A stretch of DNA of 10,081 bases from assembly GCA_027320785.1 (NCBI GenBank), contig DAHVKR010000018.1, forward strand, positions 1 to 10,081, given 5' to 3'. The notes under the pieces were generated by a model that was given only the letters and a program-made list of their open reading frames with translations, made no database searches and was not told where the DNA came from. The stretch comes from Bdellovibrionales bacterium. GTDB taxonomy: Bacteria; Bdellovibrionota; Bdellovibrionia; Bdellovibrionales; Bdellovibrionaceae. The position numbers and the translations under genes were made by a program. Of this stretch, positions 6,188 through 10,081 are shown in pieces (positions within the stretch are counted from its first letter, which is position 1; every line of letters starts with the position of its first letter).

Positions 6188-6210
6188 ATTTACATATAAT
6201 TTACATATAT
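6188..6210 (+). promoter_or_regulatory. Tandem 11-bp repeat carrying a consensus -10 box
   Basis: ATTTACATATA occurs twice head to tail (6188-6198 and 6199-6209). The junction creates a perfect TATAAT at 6195-6200. No good -35 lies at 17 bp; TAGACT at 6169-6174 is 20 bp away. A start near 6207 would give a leader of about 57 nt before the ATG at 6264. The region 6102-6263 separates divergent genes, so a promoter here is expected. The direct repeat may be a regulator site. Confidence 0.45.
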
Positions 6211-6252
6211 GCCTGGAGGGCTCATTTCAACGGCTATCAAGCCTTTTACGAT

Positions 6253-6258
6253 AGGAGG
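6253..6258 (+). promoter_or_regulatory. Perfect Shine-Dalgarno for the small membrane ORF
   Basis: AGGAGG at 6253-6258 is five bases before the ATG at 6264. It is the strongest ribosome site in the window and decides which of the three overlapping forward frames is translated. Confidence 0.7.
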
Positions 6259-6263
6259 ACTTC

Positions 6264-6468
6264 ATGTCAGGCCCCATAAAAAGAACCCGCTTTCACTTTT
6301 CGCCCGCTCATTTCCGTTTTTATTTCCAACTCCTCTTTATCACGGTGGTGGCCCTTGTTTAAGTTATCCATCACTCTACTCATACAAGAGCTTCTTTCTG
6401 CGCTTTTTGGCTTTGGAATGATTCTCATTCTGTTCGCCTGTATTTTAGGCGCCCAACCTCGACTTTAA
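6264..6468 (+). CDS. Small two-TM membrane protein, apparently split by a +1 frameshift
   Basis: From the ATG at 6264, behind a perfect AGGAGG, the frame encodes 32 residues (MSGPIKRTRFHFSP..., ending FITVVALV) and stops at TAA 6360-6362. In the next frame the reading continues directly as KLSITLLIQELLSALFGFGM and a hydrophobic tail ending CILGAQPRL, stopping at TAA 6466-6468, three bases short of the convergent gene's end. Skipping one T at 6360 joins the two into a coherent 67-residue protein: a basic N-terminus, one hydrophobic helix from about residue 19, and a second from about 43 to 62. I do not recognise the family. Options are a real frameshift mutation, a sequencing error, programmed frameshifting, or two tiny overlapping genes (the second possibly from TTG at 6355). 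The other forward frame (6209-6421) gives an unconvincing protein and ignores the RBS. Confidence 0.5.
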
Positions 6469-6471
6469 CTA

Positions 6472-7671
6472 CTAATACAAAAGGAAAGGCCGTCGTACCT
6501 TCAGCCACTGTTTCTCGTCTCGGCGTAAAGCCGCCTCAAGATCCTTTGGCTGAGTATGAGGGCTCTCAATCCACTCTCTCAGCTCAGGCCCCCCATTAAT
6601 CACATCAAAGGCTAATTTCCCAACGGTGTACTCGTAAGCAAAATCCCGGTAGATCGGATAATCGGGATAAAGTTCTCGGATACACTTCAACATCAAAGCG
6701 ATTATGCGAAATGGTTTGAATTGATCATGTTTGTAAGCGGGAAGATCTGTATGGAACTGAAAACCATGGCAAAGTTTTTTTTCATACTTATGAAAAGTGG
6801 GCTCAAAATAGCATTCGCGAAGAACAACGCCCTTCAACCACTGAGGAGCTTTCTTTTTCATAAGGCTCAGAATACGGACATAATCTAAGCCACTGGCTCC
6901 GACCTGCTCCAAAGCACGAGTGGTTCCACGTCCCTCACTTAAAGTCGTCCCCTCAATCAAAACGGTTCCCGAATAAGCACGCGCCATGTTCAAAGTCGGT
7001 GCGTTCGGTGAAGGATTCACCCAAGCTCTTGAAGTCGGCCAACCCCATTGACCTGAGGCTTCGGGTTTATAGCCCTTCATTTTAATGACTTTCAAGTCCA
7101 CATCCAATTGAAATTCATTTTTGTAGTAAAGAGCCATCTCTCCACAAGTGAGTCCATGGCGCATAGGAAAACTCGCAGCCCCCACAAAGGACTCCCATCC
7201 CTCACGCAGAGAAAACCCTTCGACAGGTCGACCTGCTGGATTGGGGCGGTCGAGAATTAAGATCTGTTTTTGATAACGAGCACACTCTTGCATGATATAA
7301 AGCAAAGTTGTAATAAAGGTATAAATTCGACATCCTAAATCTTGTAAATCGAAGAGAACCACATCAAAGGTTTCCATCATTTCCTTCGTGGGCGTTCGAA
7401 CCTCTCCGTAAAGTGAAAAAATCGGAATTTGATATTCAGAATGGATAAAATCATCACTCTCCACCATATTATCTTGCTTCTCACCCTTCACTCCATGCTG
7501 AGGACCAAAGGCAGCAGAAAGACCTATTTTTTTATGAAGCAAATCCAAACTGTGCTGGAGATTCTGATCCACGCTGGCCGGGTGACAAACCAAAGCCACT
7601 CGTTTTTTCTTCAGCTCTTTGACTAATTTTTGATTTTGAAGAAGAACTTCTAAGCCCAGCTGAAATGCCAT
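6472..7671 (-). CDS. DUF1343 / NamZ-like exo-beta-N-acetylmuramidase family protein
   Basis: 399 residues, full family length. Conserved blocks run FGPQHG (55-60), GEKQDNMVES (63-72), YGEVRTPT (88-95), FDLQDLGCRIYTF (107-119), DRPNPAGRPVEG (141-152), MRHGLTCGEMA (170-180), NPSPNAPTL (219-227) and EGTTLSEGRGTTRALEQVGA (240-259). The founding member, Bacillus subtilis NamZ (formerly YbbC), removes terminal MurNAc from peptidoglycan fragments and is exported. This protein has no signal peptide and should be cytoplasmic, which fits muropeptide recycling. The FGPxHG block has Gln57, where many members have Glu; I recall Gln in a distinct subgroup, so activity or substrate may differ. The ATG at 7671 has AAGGGG four bases upstream and begins one base after the DOMON-like gene's stop, so the two form one operon. 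Its 3' end almost touches the convergent small membrane gene. Confidence 0.85.
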   Translation of the reverse strand: MAFQLGLEVLLQNQKLVKELKKKRVALVCHPASVDQNLQHSLDLLHKKIGLSAAFGPQHGVKGEKQDNMVESDDFIHSEYQIPIFSLYGEVRTPTKEMMETFDVVLFDLQDLGCRIYTFITTLLYIMQECARYQKQILILDRPNPAGRPVEGFSLREGWESFVGAASFPMRHGLTCGEMALYYKNEFQLDVDLKVIKMKGYKPEASGQWGWPTSRAWVNPSPNAPTLNMARAYSGTVLIEGTTLSEGRGTTRALEQVGASGLDYVRILSLMKKKAPQWLKGVVLRECYFEPTFHKYEKKLCHGFQFHTDLPAYKHDQFKPFRIIALMLKCIRELYPDYPIYRDFAYEYTVGKLAFDVINGGPELREWIESPHTQPKDLEAALRRDEKQWLKVRRPFLLY

Positions 7672-7672
7672 A

Positions 7673-8266
7673 CTACCCCTTCACCAAAGTGAAACTCTCG
7701 GCCAAATGAAAATCAGGTTGTGTTCCTTTATGAGCCAAAGCCATATAATGAGTCACATCTTTATTCTGCTTGAGAATAGCCGTTAATCCAACACGGAACT
7801 TCCGATAAGGCGATTGATTCAGAACCTTCACTTGCATTTTTTTCTGCGACACATCCCAATCCATGGATTGCAGGATGAAATCTTTTGTTTTTTGGGGCGG
7901 CTGAGGCTTCCGGTATTCATCGAAAACATAACACTGCCAGGCCGGCTTCCATGAAAAATTGAATTCATAATATAAAGATTGACCCTCTGGATTTAGAAAG
8001 GACTCAAAGCATGTTTCTTTCCAAAGCTCATCTTGAGTCTGAATATCAGCGCCCTTCCACTGATGGGACTCCGAGGGGCCCGAAAAAAGAGCTTGAGGAT
8101 CTTCCATTTGATAAGTCCATAAAATGAAATCCCCCCGTATTTGAATATCGGCCCATAACTGAAAAGAGGACGGGTTCTGCTGAAATGCCTTTAAAGGGTT
8201 CATTTTTCGAGTGTACCAGCGATAGGACCTCCTTGAGGACTCGACTTTAGATGGGTTTTCGGGCAT
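7673..8266 (-). CDS. DOMON-like domain protein
   Basis: 197 residues, no signal peptide. The central part matches the DOMON-like, CBM9-related family: ELWKETCFESFL (80-91), then YYEFNFSW (99-106), PAWQCYVFDEYR (108-119) and a C-terminal strand-rich half ending in LAESFTLVKG. The family is a beta-sandwich thought to bind carbohydrate or other ligands; the closest described type is, as I recall, the MurB-associated DOMON. The first 21 residues are polar and basic. A second Met at residue 22 (8203) is possible, but it has no ribosome site, whereas the ATG at 8266 has AGGGAG six bases upstream, so I chose 8266. It overlaps the NamZ-like gene's ribosome site (gap of one base) and probably works with it on muramyl sugars. 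That is inference from adjacency. Confidence 0.75.
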   Translation of the reverse strand: MPENPSKVESSRRSYRWYTRKMNPLKAFQQNPSSFQLWADIQIRGDFILWTYQMEDPQALFSGPSESHQWKGADIQTQDELWKETCFESFLNPEGQSLYYEFNFSWKPAWQCYVFDEYRKPQPPQKTKDFILQSMDWDVSQKKMQVKVLNQSPYRKFRVGLTAILKQNKDVTHYMALAHKGTQPDFHLAESFTLVKG

Positions 8267-8269
8267 ATT
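8241..8269 (+). promoter_or_regulatory. Candidate promoter for the ABC-F gene, predicting a leaderless start
   Basis: TCGACT (8241-8246) and CATATT (8264-8269) are 17 bp apart, each matching four of six sigma70 consensus bases. A start at about 8276 would fall one or two bases before the ATG at 8278, which fits the absence of any Shine-Dalgarno there. The -10 overlaps the divergent DOMON start codon. Assigned by eye and weak. Confidence 0.25.
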
Positions 8270-8277
8270 AGCTCCCT

Positions 8278-9906
8278 ATGATTCATATAAATTCCATCAC
8301 GAAGCAGTTCGGAACCAAGGTTCTCTATAAAAATGCCTCTTTTCAAATCAATGCCGGAGAAAAAATTGGCTTGGTTGGTCCCAATGGCAATGGGAAAACC
8401 ACTGTCTTTAAAATTATTATGAATGAAGAGGGCTTCGATGGCGGAAACATCAGTAAGCCCGACAAAGTCACAGTCGGTTATTTTTCTCAAAATATAGAGG
8501 ATATGCGCGGACGAAAAGTGATTGATGAAGTAAAGGCCGCCATCCCCGCTTTAAACCGTATTCAAGAAGAGCTCAGTGAGCTTGAAATCAAACTCACTCA
8601 AGAATTATCAGAAGACGAAATGACTCAGGTGCTCGAAAGATACGGAGAGGTTCAATCTGAATTTGAAAGTCTGGGAGGCTACAGCATCGAATCTCGAGCC
8701 GCTGAAATCCTCACAGGTCTTGGGATCGGACCTGAAGATCAGGGACGTGACACCGCTAGTTTTAGCGGTGGTTGGAAAATGAGAATCGCTTTGGCTAAAA
8801 TTCTTGTGCTCAACCCGCAAGTTCTTTTGATGGATGAGCCCACGAATCATTTAGATTTGGAAAGCATCCTCTGGTTGGAAGAGTGGCTTCAAAACTATCA
8901 AGGTGCCTTGATGATGACCAGCCATGATCGCGAGTTTATGAATCGGATCGTCAACAAAATAGTTGAGGTGGCCCATCAAACCATCACTACCTATTCAGGA
9001 AATTACGACTTTTACGAGCGCGAGAAAAAAATTCGCATGCAACAATTGGAAGCCGCCGCAAAACGCCAAGAAGATATGCTGGCAAAAGAGGAAGAGTTTA
9101 TTGCTCGCTTCGCAGCTCGAGCCTCCCATGCCGCTCAGGTACAATCTCGAGTTAAAAAAATTGAGAAGATTGAACGAATTGAAGTGATCAAAGAAGAAGA
9201 AGCACCGCAATTTGAATGGACCCAAACTCCTCGTGGAGGCGATGATGTGGTTAAATTCGAGGGCCTTGGGAAAATTTGGAAACGCGAAGATGGAAAAGAA
9301 AAACTGGTCTTTCAAGGCGCTTCAGGCCTTGTGAAACGACTGGATCGCGTTGCCGTCGTTGGCGTCAACGGCGCTGGTAAGTCCACCCTTCTTAAAATTA
9401 TCTCCGGTCAAACAGATTCCACCGAGGGACAATGCGCACTGGGCCCCAGTATTCAGATGGGTTATTTCAGTCAAAATTCCATGGACCTTCTCAATCCCGA
9501 GAGCACCGTTATGGAGGAAGTTTTTGCAACAGTTCCTCACTCGACTGTGGGCTACGTTCGCAATCTCCTGGGCTGCTTGAAATTTTCTGGTGATCAGGTT
9601 GATAAAAAAATCAAAGTTCTCTCGGGTGGAGAAAAATCTCGTGTGGTTCTGGCGACTATTCTAGCGAAACCCGTTAATTTCTTGATCCTCGATGAGCCAA
9701 CCAATCATTTGGATATTGGAACTCGATATATGCTGTTAGAGGCTATTAAGAACTTTGAAGGCACTGTGATGATCGTCAGCCATGATCGACATTTTCTTCG
9801 AGAAATCACCACCAAAGTCTTTGAACTGGATCAAAATAAATTGATGGTGACGGAAGGCTCTTTAGACTACTACCTCGAGAAGCGTAAAAAATTACTTCAC
9901 GGGTGA
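8278..9906 (+). CDS. ABC-F family ATPase (ribosome-associated type)
   Basis: 542 residues with two fused ABC domains and no membrane segments, the hallmark of ABC-F translation factors. Domain 1 has Walker A GPNGNGKTT (34-42), signature FSGGW (162-166), Walker B LLMDEP (183-188, Glu187) and the switch SHD (215-217). Domain 2 has GVNGAGKST (362-370), LSGGEKSR (448-455), LILDEP (469-474, Glu473) and SHD (501-503). A charged coiled linker (about 241-312) is the P-site tRNA interaction region in known members. There is no long C-terminal extension. The FSGGW signature and the linker resemble the YheS/Uup-like branches; I cannot assign the subgroup. Family members sense or rescue stalled ribosomes, and some give antibiotic resistance; nothing here points to resistance. 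The ATG at 8278 matches the family start but lacks a Shine-Dalgarno. Start codons of this and the divergent gene are separated by 11 bp, and its 3' end overlaps the next convergent gene. Confidence 0.95.
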   Translation: MIHINSITKQFGTKVLYKNASFQINAGEKIGLVGPNGNGKTTVFKIIMNEEGFDGGNISKPDKVTVGYFSQNIEDMRGRKVIDEVKAAIPALNRIQEELSELEIKLTQELSEDEMTQVLERYGEVQSEFESLGGYSIESRAAEILTGLGIGPEDQGRDTASFSGGWKMRIALAKILVLNPQVLLMDEPTNHLDLESILWLEEWLQNYQGALMMTSHDREFMNRIVNKIVEVAHQTITTYSGNYDFYEREKKIRMQQLEAAAKRQEDMLAKEEEFIARFAARASHAAQVQSRVKKIEKIERIEVIKEEEAPQFEWTQTPRGGDDVVKFEGLGKIWKREDGKEKLVFQGASGLVKRLDRVAVVGVNGAGKSTLLKIISGQTDSTEGQCALGPSIQMGYFSQNSMDLLNPESTVMEEVFATVPHSTVGYVRNLLGCLKFSGDQVDKKIKVLSGGEKSRVVLATILAKPVNFLILDEPTNHLDIGTRYMLLEAIKNFEGTVMIVSHDRHFLREITTKVFELDQNKLMVTEGSLDYYLEKRKKLLHG

Positions 9907-10081
9907 GGCCCCCATTACGGGGCCTAAAAGTTGAACTCTTTTGTGAACAACAAGATCAGGTTTTCCCACAACTTGAATATCTACATCAAGAGGAACTCCT
10001 CCCAGTTTCATTTCTGACTGAGGGATTTCCACAAATACTGGAATATCTTTCTTGTCTCCAGCTGCGATCTCAACAGGATTT
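9892..10081 (-). CDS. ccoG: C-terminal end of probable CcoG (FixG-type) oxidase-assembly protein, partial
   Basis: An open minus-strand frame enters from beyond the window and ends at TAA 9894-9892, giving 62 residues. The stretch VEIAAGDKKDIPVFVEIP (3-20), then GGVPLDVDIQVVGKP (27-41) and LLGP (51-54), reads like the immunoglobulin-like C-terminal domain of CcoG/FixG/RdxA. In that domain, a beta-sandwich ends in a characteristic FxGP-type tail. CcoG is a membrane iron-sulfur protein needed to deliver copper or assemble cbb3-type cytochrome oxidase. The ferredoxin-like and membrane parts would lie outside the window, so identity rests on the tail alone. It overlaps the ABC-F gene by 15 bp, tail to tail. 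The G+C-rich hairpin at 9906-9925 lies inside its coding sequence. That it is coding is much surer than its name. Confidence 0.6.
   Translation of the reverse strand, partial: NPVEIAAGDKKDIPVFVEIPQSEMKLGGVPLDVDIQVVGKPDLVVHKRVQLLGPVMGASPVK

Noticed and set aside
6209..6421. 70-codon + strand frame over the small membrane gene
   Set aside because: It starts at the ATG in the promoter repeat, without a ribosome site and at or before the likely transcript start, and competes with the frame set by the perfect AGGAGG.
8200..8490. 96-codon minus-strand frame across the divergent junction
   Set aside because: It is antisense to the ABC-F N-terminus and overlaps the DOMON gene in another frame; the product shows no recognisable family features.
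9906..9925. Terminator after the ABC-F gene (AGGCCCC/GGGGCCT stem)
   Set aside because: The stem is strong, but no T-run follows on either strand, and it encodes conserved-looking residues of the convergent CcoG-like gene.
1..10081. CRISPR array, tRNA/rRNA, transposase or integration site
   Set aside because: No regularly spaced repeats, cloverleaf or rRNA segments, transposase motifs or duplicated attachment sequences were seen on either strand.

Overview
The window looks like a chromosomal stretch of a Gram-negative bacterium with moderate G+C content. The best guess is a member of the Bdellovibrionota, meaning Bdellovibrio-like predators and relatives. That guess is an inference from the mix of genes: several secreted hydrolases, a polytopic PilZ protein of a type I associate with that group, a cytoplasmic NamZ-like muramidase and a CcoG-like protein. 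No marker gene in the window proves it.

Layout. (1) 1-245: a few codons of what may be an upstream + strand gene, a strong rho-independent terminator and a plausible sigma70-type promoter. (2) 246-1223 (+): a stand-alone, AT-rich gene for a nucleoside-2-deoxyribosyltransferase-like (TIR-related fold) protein with a decayed N-terminal zinc ribbon, closed by a bidirectional terminator. (3) 1301-3529 (-): three genes for exported proteins, read in the order PF04185 phosphoesterase, App1-type phosphatidate phosphatase, DUF3465 protein. The first start codon lies in a perfect inverted repeat with its ribosome binding site in the loop. (4) 3661-6101 (-): a four-TM PilZ protein, an Rrf2 regulator, a YiiD-type thioesterase and an alpha/beta hydrolase, tightly packed. 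A nested palindrome sits between the PilZ and Rrf2 genes. (5) 6102-6468 (+): a promoter with a tandem repeat, a perfect Shine-Dalgarno and a small two-TM membrane protein that appears split by a +1 frameshift. (6) 6472-8266 (-): a DOMON-like protein and a DUF1343/NamZ exo-muramidase-like protein, one base apart and without signal peptides. (7) 8278-9906 (+): an ABC-F ATPase, divergent from the DOMON gene with only 11 bp between start codons. (8) 9892-10081 (-): the C-terminal end of a probable CcoG, overlapping the ABC-F gene tail to tail.

Functional reading. Region 3 resembles a secreted or periplasmic phospholipid-processing set: a phosphoesterase that may remove head groups or phosphates, plus a phosphatidate phosphatase. 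Region 4 couples a transcription regulator to two acyl/ester hydrolases. Region 6 suggests muropeptide (MurNAc) handling in the cytoplasm. Region 2 is the best candidate for an under-described conflict or defence effector. No tRNA, rRNA, CRISPR array, transposase or att site was recognised, and no gene-free stretch exceeds 300 bases.
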